From the NCBI GenBank assembly GCA_026932235.1, contig JAIXKR010000162.1, positions 83,011-115,355 of the forward strand: a stretch of 32,345 bases of DNA, read 5' to 3'. The notes below the pieces were generated by a model. That model searched no databases, was not told the DNA's origin, and saw only the letters and a program-made list of their open reading frames with translations. Origin of the DNA: Burkholderiales bacterium (GTDB taxonomy: Bacteria; Pseudomonadota; Gammaproteobacteria; Burkholderiales; Burkholderiaceae_C). Of this stretch, positions 16,374-25,457 are shown one piece after another (within the stretch, counting starts at the first letter, position 1; every line of letters starts with the position of its first letter). Both the position numbers and the translations under genes were made by a program.

Positions 16374-17486
16374 ATGGCCCGATCGCCCCAGTCCGTCGAC
16401 ATCGAGGACGCGCTTGCGCCCGGCGCCTTCGACGCGCTGATCGACGCGCGCTCGCCGGCCGAGTTCGCCGAGGACCACCTGCCCGGTGCACTCAACTGGC
16501 CCGTGCTCGACGACGCGGAGCGCGTGCGCGTGGGCACGCTCTACGCGCAGGACTCGCCCCTGGCGGCGCGCAAGCTCGGCGCGGCGCTGGTCTGCCGCAA
16601 CATCGCGATCCACCTCGAGACGCAACTCGCCGACAAGCCGCGCGAGTGGCGTCCGCTCGTCTACTGCTGGCGCGGCGGGCAGCGTTCGGGCAGTCTCGCG
16701 CTCGTGTTGTCGCAGGTCGGCTTTCGCAGCGCACAGCTGCGCGGCGGCTACAAGGCCTTTCGTGCGCATGTGCGCGCCAGCCTGGAGACGCTGCCGGCCT
16801 CGCTGCGCTTCGTCGTCCTGTGCGGGCGCACCGGCAGCGGCAAGACGCGGCTGCTGCACGCGCTGCGCGCCGCGGGCGCCCAGGTGCTGGACCTCGAAGG
16901 CCTGGCGCAGCACCGAGGCTCGGTGCTCGGCGCCCTGCCGGGCCTGCCGCAGCCGGCGCAAAGGCACTTCGACAGCCGCGTCTGGAAGGCGCTGCGCGAG
17001 CTCGATCCCGCGCGTCCGGTCTTCGTCGAGAGCGAAAGCGCAAGGATCGGCCGCCTCGCGGTGCCGCCGGCCCTGCTGCGGCGGATGCACACCGACGGGA
17101 AGCCGCTGCACCTGGTCACGGCGGACCGTGCGCGCGTGGCGCTGCTGGAGGCGGACTACGTGGACGGCACGCTCGCGCCGGAGGCGCTGTGCGCGCTGCT
17201 GGGCGGCCTGCGCGCGCTGCGCGGTGGCGCACGCGTCGAGCGCTGGCAGGCGCTGGCGCGCGCACGGCAGTGGGCCCCGCTCATCACCGCGCTGCTGCAG
17301 GAGCACTACGATCCGCTCTACGAGCGCTCGATGCGGCGCAGCTACGCCGGCCTGGCGCAGGCGCCGCAGCTGCACGTCGCGCGCGGCGATGCCGCCGAAC
17401 TCGCGGCGCTCGCCGCGGCGCTGCACGCGCAGGAGCAGGCAGAAGCCGGAACCAAGAGCCCGGACTGCCCGGACTGCCCGGCCTGA
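16374..17486 (+). CDS. mnmH: tRNA 2-selenouridine synthase MnmH (SelU)
   Basis: MnmH (370 aa) converts 2-thiouridine at the wobble position of certain tRNAs to 2-selenouridine through a geranylated intermediate, using selenophosphate. The N-terminal rhodanese domain holds the catalytic Cys98 in YCWRGGQRS, matching Cys97 of E. coli. The P-loop domain has GRTGSGKT (151-158), and VFVESESARIG is a family landmark. The C-terminus ends in SPDCPDCPA, encoded by a tandem 9-bp repeat and probably not conserved. It needs SelD, which is not in the window. It lies 24 bp after glnD and 26 bp before the next gene. Confidence 0.93.
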   Translation: MARSPQSVDIEDALAPGAFDALIDARSPAEFAEDHLPGALNWPVLDDAERVRVGTLYAQDSPLAARKLGAALVCRNIAIHLETQLADKPREWRPLVYCWRGGQRSGSLALVLSQVGFRSAQLRGGYKAFRAHVRASLETLPASLRFVVLCGRTGSGKTRLLHALRAAGAQVLDLEGLAQHRGSVLGALPGLPQPAQRHFDSRVWKALRELDPARPVFVESESARIGRLAVPPALLRRMHTDGKPLHLVTADRARVALLEADYVDGTLAPEALCALLGGLRALRGGARVERWQALARARQWAPLITALLQEHYDPLYERSMRRSYAGLAQAPQLHVARGDAAELAALAAALHAQEQAEAGTKSPDCPDCPA

Positions 17487-17501
17487 ATCCACGAATCCAC
17501 G
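17458..17501. repeat. Tandem repeats across the mnmH stop codon (9 bp x 3, then 8 bp x 2)
   Basis: GCCCGGACT occurs twice, followed by the variant GCCCGGCCT (17458-17484), and is followed directly by AATCCACG twice (17486-17501). The first array encodes the PDC-PDC-P tail of MnmH and the second overlaps its stop codon. Slippage here would change the length of the protein tail by three residues per unit. Confidence 0.8.
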
Positions 17502-17512
17502 CCACCTCGACG

Positions 17513-18316
17513 ATGCTCCTCATGCTGCAGCACGATCACCCGGCCCTGGTCGAATCCCGCGTCTTTGCCACGCGGCAGGTAGCGCTGTCGCAGCCGCTGG
17601 CCTGGCTCGCGCGCGGCTGGGCCGACTTCACCCGCTGCCCTCTCCCCGGGCTGCTGCACGGCCTGGCGGTGACCGCCTTCGGCCTGCTGCTGCTGGCGCT
17701 GGCGCGCGATCGCTTCTGGCTGCTGGCGGGCGCCTTCACCGGGTTTCTGCTGGTGGCGCCGATCGTCGCCACCGGCCTGTACGCCGTCAGTCGCGACCTC
17801 GAGCAAGGCCTGCAACCCGGCATCGCGACCGCGCTGCGCAGCTGGCATCCGGGGCACCAGCGACTCGTGCTCTTCGGCAGCCTGCTCGCGCTCGCCGGCA
17901 GCGGCTGGGTGCTGACCTCGGCGGCGCTGATCACGCGCTTCGCGCCGATGCCCGTCGGCAGCCCCGAGGACTTCCTGCGCGTGGTCGTGCTGGCGCCGCA
18001 GGGCTGGTTGTTCGAGGCCTGGCTCGTCCTCGGCGCGCTGCTCGCCGCGCCGCTCTTCGCCTCCAGCGTGGTCGCCATCCCGCTGCTGCTCGAGCGACGC
18101 ATCGGCGTGCTCGGCGCCGTGCTCGCGAGCTGGCGCGTCGTGCTCGCCAATCCGGCGCCGCTGGCGCTGTGGGCGGCGCTGCTGCTGGCGCTCACGCTGC
18201 TGGCGATGGCGCCACTGCTGCTGGGCCTCGTCGTCGTCGCGCCCTGGCTCGCGCACGCGAGCTGGCACGCCTACCGCGACCTCGTCGACCCGCGCCTTGC
18301 GCAGCCGCGCGGCTGA
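17513..18316 (+). CDS. DUF2189-type (BPSS1780-like) multi-pass membrane protein
   Basis: A hydrophobic protein (267 aa) with about six membrane segments. The N-terminal part (ALSQPLAWLARGWADFTRCPLPGLLHGL) and the following helices resemble the DUF2189/BPSS1780 family of betaproteobacteria, where it is abundant but uncharacterised. The pattern of paired helices with LLERRIGVLGAVLASWRVVLANP before the last pair is also typical. No catalytic motif or ligand site is apparent. The start could be ATG 17513 or ATG 17522; neither has a clear ribosome site. It lies between mnmH and a small DUF2788 gene, with 7 bp to the latter, so it is co-transcribed. Confidence 0.75.
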   Translation: MLLMLQHDHPALVESRVFATRQVALSQPLAWLARGWADFTRCPLPGLLHGLAVTAFGLLLLALARDRFWLLAGAFTGFLLVAPIVATGLYAVSRDLEQGLQPGIATALRSWHPGHQRLVLFGSLLALAGSGWVLTSAALITRFAPMPVGSPEDFLRVVVLAPQGWLFEAWLVLGALLAAPLFASSVVAIPLLLERRIGVLGAVLASWRVVLANPAPLALWAALLLALTLLAMAPLLLGLVVVAPWLAHASWHAYRDLVDPRLAQPRG

Positions 18317-18323
18317 AGACGCG

Positions 18324-18542
18324 ATGTTCGGCTACACCGAGGAGCAGATCGCGCAGTTCGGCCTGACGTTCGGCGTCACGGCCTTCATGCTCTACATGGT
18401 GTTCATCATCTTCCAGCTCGCGCGCGAGTCCAAGGCCGGCCGCTTCGGCACCTTCGTGCTCTTCCTCGCCCTGGGCTTCGGCATGGTGGGCTTCGCCGCC
18501 AAGGGCCTCATCAAGTACTTCCTCGCCGGGGTCGGCGAATGA
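18324..18542 (+). CDS. DUF2788 small membrane protein
   Basis: A 72-residue protein with two membrane helices: [18 protein letters not shown] leads into the first, an RESKAGRFG loop separates them, and [13 protein letters not shown] ends it. The size and the opening motif fit DUF2788, a small family of betaproteobacteria with no known function. The positive loop suggests both ends face the outside. The start at ATG 18324 is chosen from the family N-terminus; an in-frame upstream start at 18297 would overlap the previous gene. It shares the sequence ATGA with the next gene, so translation is coupled. Confidence 0.8.
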   Translation: MFGYTEEQIAQFGLTFGVTAFMLYMVFIIFQLARESKAGRFGTFVLFLALGFGMVGFAAKGLIKYFLAGVGE

Positions 18543-19147
18543 CGGCGGCGAAGATGCCGCGGCACAGCCTGCTCGAGGACGCGCAGGCGCTGCTCACCGG
18601 CACGCTCTTCGTCGCGCTGGCGCTGGTGCTCTTTCGGCAGGTCGGCATGATCACCGGCGGCGTCACCGGCATGGGGCTGGTGATCCACTACGCCACCGGC
18701 TGGACCTTCGGCGCCGTCTTCTTCGCCCTCAACCTGCCGTTCTATGCGCTGGCCTGGCTGCGCATGGGCTGGCGCTTCACGCTCAAGACCTTCCTCGCCG
18801 TGGGCCTGCTGGCGCTGCTGACCGAACTGCTGCCGCAGTGGCTGGTGCTGGACGCGGTCGATCCGCTCTTCGCCGCGCTGGCCGGCGGGCTGATGGCGGG
18901 GGCCGGCTTCCTCATCCTCTTTCGCCACGAATCGAGCCTGGGCGGGTTGAACGTGCTCGCGCTGTGGCTGCAGGAGCGCCGCGGCTGGCGCGCGGGCAAG
19001 GTGCAGATGGGGATCGATGTCGCCATCCTGCTCGCGGCGACGCCCTGGGTGACACCCCGGCTGCTGGCGCTCTCGGTGCTCGGCGCGCTGGCGCTGAACT
19101 TCGCGCTCGCCGTCAACCACAAGCCCGGGCGTTACGTCGCCGTCTGA
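18539..19147 (+). CDS. YitT-family (DUF161) membrane protein
   Basis: A five- to six-helix membrane protein (202 aa) with the family landmarks of YitT/DUF161: an N-terminal helix ending [21 protein letters not shown], the NLPFYALAW segment, a Gly-rich helix followed by [21 protein letters not shown], and [12 protein letters not shown]. The two internal 'GG-x-TG/GG-x-N' motifs look like the halves of an internal repeat, which is usual in this family. Transport of an unknown substrate is inferred. It overlaps the DUF2788 gene by 4 bp and is followed by the pseudouridine synthase 2 bp later. Confidence 0.85.
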   Translation: MTAAKMPRHSLLEDAQALLTGTLFVALALVLFRQVGMITGGVTGMGLVIHYATGWTFGAVFFALNLPFYALAWLRMGWRFTLKTFLAVGLLALLTELLPQWLVLDAVDPLFAALAGGLMAGAGFLILFRHESSLGGLNVLALWLQERRGWRAGKVQMGIDVAILLAATPWVTPRLLALSVLGALALNFALAVNHKPGRYVAV

Positions 19148-19149
19148 CC

Positions 19150-20043
19150 ATGGCCACCCGCAAGACGCTGCACACCGCACCCCGGGCCGCCGCGCGCGAC
19201 CCCCTGCGCGCGCCCGTCCGCGGTGGTCGTCCACCGACGCTCCCGCCACGACAAGCGCCTGCGCCGCCGTCTGCGCCACCCCAGCCCCAGGTTGCGCTGT
19301 CGCAAGGGCAGCGCGTGGCCAAGCTGATGACCGAGCGCGGCCTCGCCTCGCGCCGCGAGGCCGATGCCTGGATCGAAGCCGGCTGGGTTCGGGTCGACGG
19401 CGAGCCGGCGGTGCTGGGCCAGCGAGCCCGCGCCGATGCCGTCATCACGATCGACGAGCGCGCGCGCACGCAGCAGGCGCGGCGCGTGACGATCCTGCTG
19501 AACAAGCCGGTGGGCTACGTCAGCGGCCAGGCCGAGGACGGCCATGCGCCGGCGGTCGCGCTCATCCGCAGAGAGAACCGCTGGAGCGGCGACCGCGCGC
19601 GCGCGTGCTTCCACCCCGGGCAGCTGCGCGGACTCGCCCCCGCGGGACGGCTGGACATCGACTCCACCGGCCTGCTCGTGCTGACCCAGGACGGGCGCGT
19701 GGCCAGGCTGCTGATCGGCGACCAGACGCGCGTGGAGAAGGAATACCTGGTGCGCGTGGCCTGGCGCGGCCAGGGCCGCCTCCCCGACGAACAGCTCGAG
19801 CGCCTGCGCCACGGGCTGGAACTCGACGGCGTGAAGCTGCGCGCCGCGCGCGTGAGCTGGCAGAACGAGGATCAGCTTCGCTTCGTGCTGCGCGAGGGCC
19901 GCAAGCGCCAGATCCGCCGCATGTGCGAACTCGTCGGGCTGGAGGTGCTGGCGCTCAAGCGCGTGCGCATCGGCAGCGTCGTCCTCGGCGCGCTGCCGCC
20001 GGGGCAGTGGCGGTATCTGGATGAGCATGAGCGCTTCGTCTAG
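19150..20043 (+). CDS. RluF-like pseudouridine synthase (RsuA/RluB/E/F family)
   Basis: The enzyme (297 aa) isomerises uridine to pseudouridine in structured RNA. A roughly 45-residue basic, Pro-rich N-terminal extension precedes an S4 RNA-binding domain ([31 protein letters not shown]). The catalytic Asp is in [27 protein letters not shown] and [22 protein letters not shown] complete the family signature. The [10 protein letters not shown] motif and the loop before the catalytic Asp favour RluF (23S rRNA 2604, and tRNA-Tyr 35 in E. coli), but the target cannot be settled from sequence. The start ATG is 2 bp after the yitT stop, and the end overlaps the next gene by 23 bp. Confidence 0.88.
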   Translation: MATRKTLHTAPRAAARDPLRAPVRGGRPPTLPPRQAPAPPSAPPQPQVALSQGQRVAKLMTERGLASRREADAWIEAGWVRVDGEPAVLGQRARADAVITIDERARTQQARRVTILLNKPVGYVSGQAEDGHAPAVALIRRENRWSGDRARACFHPGQLRGLAPAGRLDIDSTGLLVLTQDGRVARLLIGDQTRVEKEYLVRVAWRGQGRLPDEQLERLRHGLELDGVKLRAARVSWQNEDQLRFVLREGRKRQIRRMCELVGLEVLALKRVRIGSVVLGALPPGQWRYLDEHERFV

Positions 20044-21244
20044 CGCCGCCGTTGCCGATGGCCCGAGCAAGGCACGCATCGCGCTCGCGTTGTCGCTGCT
20101 GCTGGGCCTGCAGCCGGTGACGACCGACCTCTACCTGCCGGCGCTGCCGCAGCTCACGCACGCGCTCGGCGCGTCGATGTCGATGGCGCAGCAGACCATG
20201 GCCGCCCTGCTGCTGGCCTTCGGGCTGTCGCAGCTCGTCTGGGGGCCGGTGGCCGACCGCATCGGCCGCCGCCCGGTGCTGCTCATGGGGCTCTCGCTCT
20301 ACGCGCTGGCCAGCCTGGCCTGCGCGCTGGCACCCAACGTCGAGATGCTCGTGCTCGCGCGCTTCGTGCAGGGGTTGGGCATGGGGGCGGCGATCGTCTG
20401 CGCGCGCGCCCTGGTGCGCGATCTCTACGAGCCCTCGGAGGGCGCGCGGGTGATGGCATGGGGCATGACCGGCCTGGGCCTGCTGGCGATCGTCAGCCCC
20501 TCGCTCGGCGGCGCGATGACCTCGCTCGCGGGCTGGCGCGCAGCGCTCGCCGTGGTCGCGCTGATCGGCACCGCGGTGCTCGCCTTCATCTTCTGGCGCC
20601 TGCCCGAGACCGCGCCGCGGCGCCGGCGCGACGCAACCCGGCCCGGCGTGCTGGTGGGCAACCTGCGCCGCATCGCCGGGAACCGCGTCTTCCTGGCCTG
20701 GGCGCTGCTCACGAGCTGCAGCTACGCCGGCCTGTTCACGATGCTGGCGAGTTCGTCCTTCGTCTACATCGACGTCCTCGGTGTCGACCCCAGCGCCTAC
20801 GGCCTGCTGCTGGGCAGCAATTCGCTCGCCTACATCGCCGGCACCTTCGTCTGTCGGCGCTGGGTGCAGCGCCACGGACCGGTCGGCGCGGTGCAGCATG
20901 CCGCCTTCCTGACGCTGGCCGGCGGCGCCATCATGGCCGGCCTCACGGCCCTGGGCCTGCGCTCGGTCTGGGCGATCGCGCTGCCGCAACTGCTCTTCGC
21001 CCTCGGCCACGGCGTGCACCAGCCGGTGAGCCAGACGGCGGCAGTCGGGCCCTTCCCCGAACAGGCGGGCACTGCCTCGGCACTGGCCGGCTTCATGGTG
21101 GCGGCAACGGCCTACGTGATCGGGTTGTGGCTGGGCGTCGCCCTCGACGGCACGGTGCGCCCGCTGACCTACGGCGTGGGCTTCTGGTCGCTCGTCATCA
21201 GCATCGTCGCCTGGACGCTGGTGCGGCGTCTGCCGCGGGCGTGA
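20021..21244 (+). CDS. Bcr/CflA-type MFS drug efflux transporter
   Basis: A 12-helix major facilitator (407 aa). The first helix continues into [10 protein letters not shown], typical of the Bcr/CflA (DHA1) subgroup, and motif A appears as [14 protein letters not shown]. The motif-C-like segment in helix 5 ([14 protein letters not shown]) indicates an antiporter. Exports small drugs or metabolites by proton exchange; the substrate is unknown. Two ATGs (20021 and 20027) are possible starts, both inside the end of the pseudouridine synthase gene, giving a 17-23 bp overlap. It is followed by miaA after 33 bp, the largest gap in this run of genes. Confidence 0.88.
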   Translation: MSMSASSSAAVADGPSKARIALALSLLLGLQPVTTDLYLPALPQLTHALGASMSMAQQTMAALLLAFGLSQLVWGPVADRIGRRPVLLMGLSLYALASLACALAPNVEMLVLARFVQGLGMGAAIVCARALVRDLYEPSEGARVMAWGMTGLGLLAIVSPSLGGAMTSLAGWRAALAVVALIGTAVLAFIFWRLPETAPRRRRDATRPGVLVGNLRRIAGNRVFLAWALLTSCSYAGLFTMLASSSFVYIDVLGVDPSAYGLLLGSNSLAYIAGTFVCRRWVQRHGPVGAVQHAAFLTLAGGAIMAGLTALGLRSVWAIALPQLLFALGHGVHQPVSQTAAVGPFPEQAGTASALAGFMVAATAYVIGLWLGVALDGTVRPLTYGVGFWSLVISIVAWTLVRRLPRA

Positions 21245-21267
21245 GAAGCCGCGCGGGTCGCCGCCAC

Positions 21268-21273
21268 GAGGAG
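21268..21273 (+). promoter_or_regulatory. Shine-Dalgarno site of miaA
   Basis: GAGGAG, 4 nt before the miaA ATG. It shows that miaA can be translated independently despite the preceding 33-bp gap. Confidence 0.75.
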
Positions 21274-21277
21274 CCGC

Positions 21278-22240
21278 ATGAGCGGGAACCAGGAACGAGG
21301 TGCCACGGCGCTGCAGGGCCTTTGCCTGGCCGGCCCCACGGCCGCCGGCAAGACGGCGCTTGCGGTGGCGTTTGCGCGCGCGCTGGCGCCGCAGCGGCGG
21401 GTCGAGGTGATCAGCGTCGATTCGGCGCTCGTCTATCGCGGCATGGACATCGGCACCGCGAAGCCGAGCGCGGCCGAGCGCGCCGAGCTGCCGCATCACC
21501 TGGTCGACATCCTCGATCCCACCGAGGCCTATTCGGCGGCGCGCTTCGTCGCCGATGCAACCCGTCTTGCCGCTGAGATCCGCGCGCGCGGCGCACTGCC
21601 GCTGCTGGCGGGGGGGACCATGCTCTACTTCAAGACCTTGCGCGAAGGCCTGGACGCGATGCCGGCGGCCGATGCGGCGCTGCGGCAGGCGCTGGACGCG
21701 CGCGCCGCGCGCGAAGGCTGGCCGGCGCTGCACGCCGAACTCGCGCGCGTGGACCCGGCCACCGCGGCGCGGCTGGCGCCGCACGACGCGCAGCGCATCC
21801 AGCGCGCGCTCGAGGTGCACGCCGCGAGCGGCCGGCCGCTCTCCGACTGGCAGCGCGGGGCGCGCGAAGCCGATGCCGCCGCCTGGCCGATGGTCGCGCT
21901 CGAGCCCGCCTCGCGCGCCTGGCTGCACGCGCGCATCGCCGCGCGCTTCGAAGCCATGCTGGCGGCCGGCCTGCTCGACGAAGTGCGCCGGCTGCGCGCG
22001 CGCGGCGACCTGCACCCGGCCCTGCCGTCGATGCGCTGCGTCGGCTACCGCCAGGCCTGGGAGGCGCTCGAGCAAGGCGACACCGCCACGCTCGCCGCGC
22101 GCGGCATCGCCGCGACGCGCCAGCTCGCCAAGCGCCAGCTCACCTGGCTGCGCGGCATGGCGCGCACCGTCGTCGCCTGCGACGCGCCGGATGCGCTGCA
22201 GCGAGGCTGCGCGGCGCTGACCGCGCTCGCCGGCATGTGA
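21278..22240 (+). CDS. miaA: tRNA dimethylallyltransferase MiaA
   Basis: MiaA (320 aa) adds the isopentenyl group to A37 of tRNAs reading UNN codons. The P-loop [11 protein letters not shown], the [19 protein letters not shown] block (with an Ala where many orthologs have SxQVY), [18 protein letters not shown], and the late CVGYRQAWE and [13 protein letters not shown] are all present. The ATG at 21278 has a GAGGAG site 4 nt upstream (21268-21273). In many relatives miaA lies next to mutL; here it instead overlaps an ABC transporter gene through the stop codon, so it may share its message. Gene identity is certain. Confidence 0.96.
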   Translation: MSGNQERGATALQGLCLAGPTAAGKTALAVAFARALAPQRRVEVISVDSALVYRGMDIGTAKPSAAERAELPHHLVDILDPTEAYSAARFVADATRLAAEIRARGALPLLAGGTMLYFKTLREGLDAMPAADAALRQALDARAAREGWPALHAELARVDPATAARLAPHDAQRIQRALEVHAASGRPLSDWQRGAREADAAAWPMVALEPASRAWLHARIAARFEAMLAAGLLDEVRRLRARGDLHPALPSMRCVGYRQAWEALEQGDTATLAARGIAATRQLAKRQLTWLRGMARTVVACDAPDALQRGCAALTALAGM

Positions 22241-22935
22241 AGATGCCGCCCATGCTGCAGGTCGAGGGTCTGGGCAAGCGCTACGGCACGGTACCGGTGT
22301 TCGGCGGCGTCGGCTTCGCGCTCGCGCGGGGCGAGTTCGTCGCGCTCGTCGGCGAGTCGGGCGTGGGCAAGTCGACGCTGCTCAACTGCATCGCCGGGCT
22401 GGACGGGGCCGACACCGGGCGCATCGTCGTCGACGGCATCGAGGTCACACGCGCCGACGAGCAGGCGCGCGCACGGCTTCGCCGCGTGCAGCTCGGCTTC
22501 GTCTTCCAGGCCTTTCACGTGCTGCCTCACCTGAGCGTGGCGGAGAACGTCGCGCTGCCACTGCTGCTGCAGGGCCGGCCCGATGCCGCGCGTGTGCAGG
22601 CGATGCTCGAAGGCGTCGGCCTGGCCGCGCTGGGCGAACGGTATCCGGCGCAGCTCTCGGGCGGGGAACTGCAGCGCGTGGCGATCGCGCGCGCCTGCGT
22701 GCACCGGCCACGGCTGATCCTCGCCGACGAGCCCACCGGCAACCTCGACCCGGCAAGCGCCGCGCGCGTGCTCGCGCTGTTGCACGCGCAGGTGCGGCAG
22801 GCGGGCGCCGCCTGCCTGCTCGTCACGCATTCGCAGGCCGCCACCCTGCGCGCCGACCGCGTTCTGCGCCTGACGGCGGCAGGCGTCGAGCCGGCGCCCG
22901 CAGGCCTGCAGGCGCCGTCGGCGACGCCGCGATGA
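22237..22935 (+). CDS. ABC transporter ATPase of an FtsE/LolD/MacB-type (AttE-like) export system
   Basis: An ATP-binding subunit (232 aa) of the FtsE/LolD/MacB group. Walker A is GESGVGKST (39-47), the Q-loop lies in [19 protein letters not shown], the signature is [14 protein letters not shown], Walker [15 protein letters not shown], and the switch His is in LLVTHS. The start is ambiguous: GTG 22237 (overlapping the miaA stop as GTGA), ATG 22243 or ATG 22252; the conserved sequence starts at MLQVEGL. Its partner is the FtsX permease that overlaps its stop by 4 bp. Such ATPases drive mechanotransmission across the inner membrane rather than ordinary transport. Confidence 0.9.
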   Translation: MKMPPMLQVEGLGKRYGTVPVFGGVGFALARGEFVALVGESGVGKSTLLNCIAGLDGADTGRIVVDGIEVTRADEQARARLRRVQLGFVFQAFHVLPHLSVAENVALPLLLQGRPDAARVQAMLEGVGLAALGERYPAQLSGGELQRVAIARACVHRPRLILADEPTGNLDPASAARVLALLHAQVRQAGAACLLVTHSQAATLRADRVLRLTAAGVEPAPAGLQAPSATPR

Positions 22936-25457
22936 CGGACGACCAGGCCTCGCTGGCGCAGTTGCTGCCGCTGGTGCGGCGCCAGTGGCGGCAGCAGCCG
23001 TGGCGGCCCGCGCTGGTCGCGTTGGCGGTGGCACTCGGCGTCGCGCTGGCCTTCTCGGTGGCGCTCATCAACCGCTCGGCGCTGGCCGAGTTCAGCGCCG
23101 CGCTGCGCGCCACCAGCGGCGAACCCGACCTCGTCCTGCGCGGCAACCACGCCGACCTGCCCGACGCGCTGCTGGACCGCATGCGCCTGCACGCCGGCGT
23201 GCGCGCGGCCAGCCCGGTGCTGGAGGCCGACAGCCACGCGCACGGCGCCGACGAGGAGCGCCGCGTCGCCGTGCGCGTTCTGGGCGTCGACGCCCTGGCG
23301 CTCGCCGAGCTCGCACCGCAACTGCTGCCGCGGCCGGCGCCCAGCGAGGACCGCCTCGCGGCGCTGGACCCCGACGCCGTCTTCGCCAACGCCGCAGCGC
23401 GCGCGCAGCTCGAGCTCGCCGACGGCGCTACGCTGTGGCTGCAGCACGGCAGCCGCTGGCAGGCGCTGCGGCTGGCGGGCAGCGTGGCCGCGGGCGGCGC
23501 GCCGCTGCTGGTGATGGACATCGCCGCGGCGCAGCAGCGGCTGGGGCGCGGCGGCAGGCTCTCGCGCATCGACCTCCGCTTGCAGCCGGGGGTCGACGCG
23601 CAGGCGCTGCTGCGCGCACTCGCGTTGCCCGCGGGCGTGCGCGCGGCGCCGCCCGACGAGGCCGAACGGCGCCAGGCCACGCTCTCGCGCGCGTACCGCG
23701 TGAACCTCGCGGTGCTCGCGCTCGTCGCGCTCTTCGTCGGCGGCTTCCTCGTCTATGCCGTCGTCTCGCTCGCGGTCGCGCAGCGCATGCCGGCGCTTGC
23801 ACTGCTCTCGGTGCTGGGCCTGCCGGCGCCGCGACGGCGCATGCTGGTGCTGGCCGAATGCGGACTGCTCGGGCTGCTGGGCAGCGCCCTGGGCCTGCTG
23901 CTGGGGGCGGCGATGGCCGTGGCCGCGCTGCGCGTCGTCGGCGGCGACCTCGGCGGCGGCTACTTCGCCGGCGCACCGGCGCCGCTGCGGCTGCAGCCGG
24001 GGGTGGCGCTGGCCTACGCCGCGCTGGGAATCGCGACTGCCCTGGCCGGCGGCTGGCTGCCCGCGCGCCGCGCCGAGCAGCTGGCCCCGGCGCAGGCGCT
24101 CAAGGGGCTGGGCGGCGAGGCAGGCGCCGCGCGCACGCCCGTCGCCGGCCTGGCGCTGCTTGTGGCCGCCTCGCTGCTGGCATGGCTGCCGCCGGTGGCG
24201 GGCGTTCCGCTGGCGGCCTACGCCTCGGTCGGGGCGCTGCTGCTCGGCGGCGTGGCGCTGGTGCCGGCCGTCGTGCACGCCTTGCTGCGCCTGCGCGGCG
24301 GCGAACAGCGCCCGCTGCTGCTGCTCGCCCGGCGGCGCGCGGCGCACGAGCGCGCGACCGCCGGCGCCGCGGTCGGGGCGGTGCTCACCAGCCTGGCGCT
24401 TTGCGTCGCCATCACGGTGATGGTGACGAGCTTTCGCGACAGCGTCGCGAACTGGCTCGACGCCGTGCTGCCGGCTGACCTGTACGCGCGCACGGGCAGC
24501 AGCGCGAGCGCCGAACAGGCCTGGTTCGAACCCGAACTGGCCGCCGCGGCGGCAGCGCTGCCGGGCGTGCGGCGGGTGCAGGCGCAGCGCGTGCGCCGCC
24601 TGGTACTGGACCCGGCGCTGCCCGCGCTCACGCTGCTGGCGCGGCCGCTGCCCGACCCGATGCGCGAACTGCCCCTGGTCGGCCCGGTCCACGCCGCCGC
24701 GCCGGGCGAGGCCGGCGTCTGGGTCAGCGAGGCCGCCGCCGCGCTGCACCACCTGGCACCGGGCGCACGGATCACGCTGCCGCTGGGCGACGACGCCAGC
24801 CTGCCGGTGCGCGTGCGCGGCGTCTGGCGCGACTACGCGCGCCAGTCGGGCAGCCTCGTCATCGCCCACGCCGACTATCTGCAAGCCAGCGGCGACACGC
24901 GGCTCAACGAGCTCGCGCTGTGGCTCGCGCCGGAAGCCGACGCGGCGGCGGTCCGGGCGGCCCTGCGCGCGGCGCGCCCCGAGGCGGCGCTGCTGGACTT
25001 CGCGACCACCGCCGAGTTGCGCGCGACCTCGCTGCGCGTCTTCGACCGCAGCTTTGCCGTCGCCACCTACCTGCAGGCCGCGGCGATCGCGATCGGCCTC
25101 GTCGGCATCGCCGCCAGTCTGTCCGCGCAGGTGCTGGCGCGGCGCAAGGAGTTCGGTTTGCTGGCGCACCTCGGACTCACGCGGCGGCAGGTGACGGCCG
25201 TCGTCGTCGGCGAGGCCGCCGTTTGGCTGCTTGCGGGCACGATGCTCGGCCTGGCGCTCGGCCTGGCGATCGGCGCGGTGCTGATCTTCGCCGTCAACCC
25301 GCAGAGCTTTCACTGGACGATGGAGTTCAGGCTGCCGACAGCAAGGCTGGCGGCCTTGTGTGTTGCCGTAGCGTCCGCCGGCCTGGCCGCCGCGGCCTGG
25401 GCGGCCCGGCACGCGCTTTCGCACTCGGCGGTGCTCGCCGTGAAGGAGGACTGGTGA
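22932..25457 (+). CDS. FtsX-type ABC permease, fused two-domain (AttFG-like)
   Basis: A large permease (841 aa) with duplicated architecture. The N-terminal helix (PALVALAVALGVALAFSVALINRSALAEF) is followed by a roughly 200-residue periplasmic domain, a first FtsX helix set (about residues 250-380), a further helix pair, a second periplasmic domain (about 500-700) and a second FtsX set (about 710-830) with KEFGLLAHLGLTRRQV. Such fusions act with one ATPase. No substrate can be read; by analogy with LolCDE, MacB and AttEFGH it extracts or pushes out a lipid or hydrophobic molecule. Genes on each side overlap it by 4 bp, so the stoichiometry is likely fixed by coupled translation. Confidence 0.88.
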   Translation: MTDDQASLAQLLPLVRRQWRQQPWRPALVALAVALGVALAFSVALINRSALAEFSAALRATSGEPDLVLRGNHADLPDALLDRMRLHAGVRAASPVLEADSHAHGADEERRVAVRVLGVDALALAELAPQLLPRPAPSEDRLAALDPDAVFANAAARAQLELADGATLWLQHGSRWQALRLAGSVAAGGAPLLVMDIAAAQQRLGRGGRLSRIDLRLQPGVDAQALLRALALPAGVRAAPPDEAERRQATLSRAYRVNLAVLALVALFVGGFLVYAVVSLAVAQRMPALALLSVLGLPAPRRRMLVLAECGLLGLLGSALGLLLGAAMAVAALRVVGGDLGGGYFAGAPAPLRLQPGVALAYAALGIATALAGGWLPARRAEQLAPAQALKGLGGEAGAARTPVAGLALLVAASLLAWLPPVAGVPLAAYASVGALLLGGVALVPAVVHALLRLRGGEQRPLLLLARRRAAHERATAGAAVGAVLTSLALCVAITVMVTSFRDSVANWLDAVLPADLYARTGSSASAEQAWFEPELAAAAAALPGVRRVQAQRVRRLVLDPALPALTLLARPLPDPMRELPLVGPVHAAAPGEAGVWVSEAAAALHHLAPGARITLPLGDDASLPVRVRGVWRDYARQSGSLVIAHADYLQASGDTRLNELALWLAPEADAAAVRAALRAARPEAALLDFATTAELRATSLRVFDRSFAVATYLQAAAIAIGLVGIAASLSAQVLARRKEFGLLAHLGLTRRQVTAVVVGEAAVWLLAGTMLGLALGLAIGAVLIFAVNPQSFHWTMEFRLPTARLAALCVAVASAGLAAAAWAARHALSHSAVLAVKEDW
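25443..25449 (+). promoter_or_regulatory. Shine-Dalgarno site deciding the attH-like start
   Basis: AAGGAGG, 4 nt before GTG 25454, lies inside the last codons of the permease gene. It supports the GTG start and strong translation of the lipocalin partner. Confidence 0.8.

Noticed and set aside
13713-17492. 1259-codon minus-strand frame opposite glnD and mnmH
   Set aside because: Antisense of two certain genes; translation has only biased low-complexity sequence.
19955-25424. Long minus-strand frames opposite the MFS, miaA and ABC genes
   Set aside because: Codon-third-position GC shadow; no family motif, and the plus-strand genes are clear.
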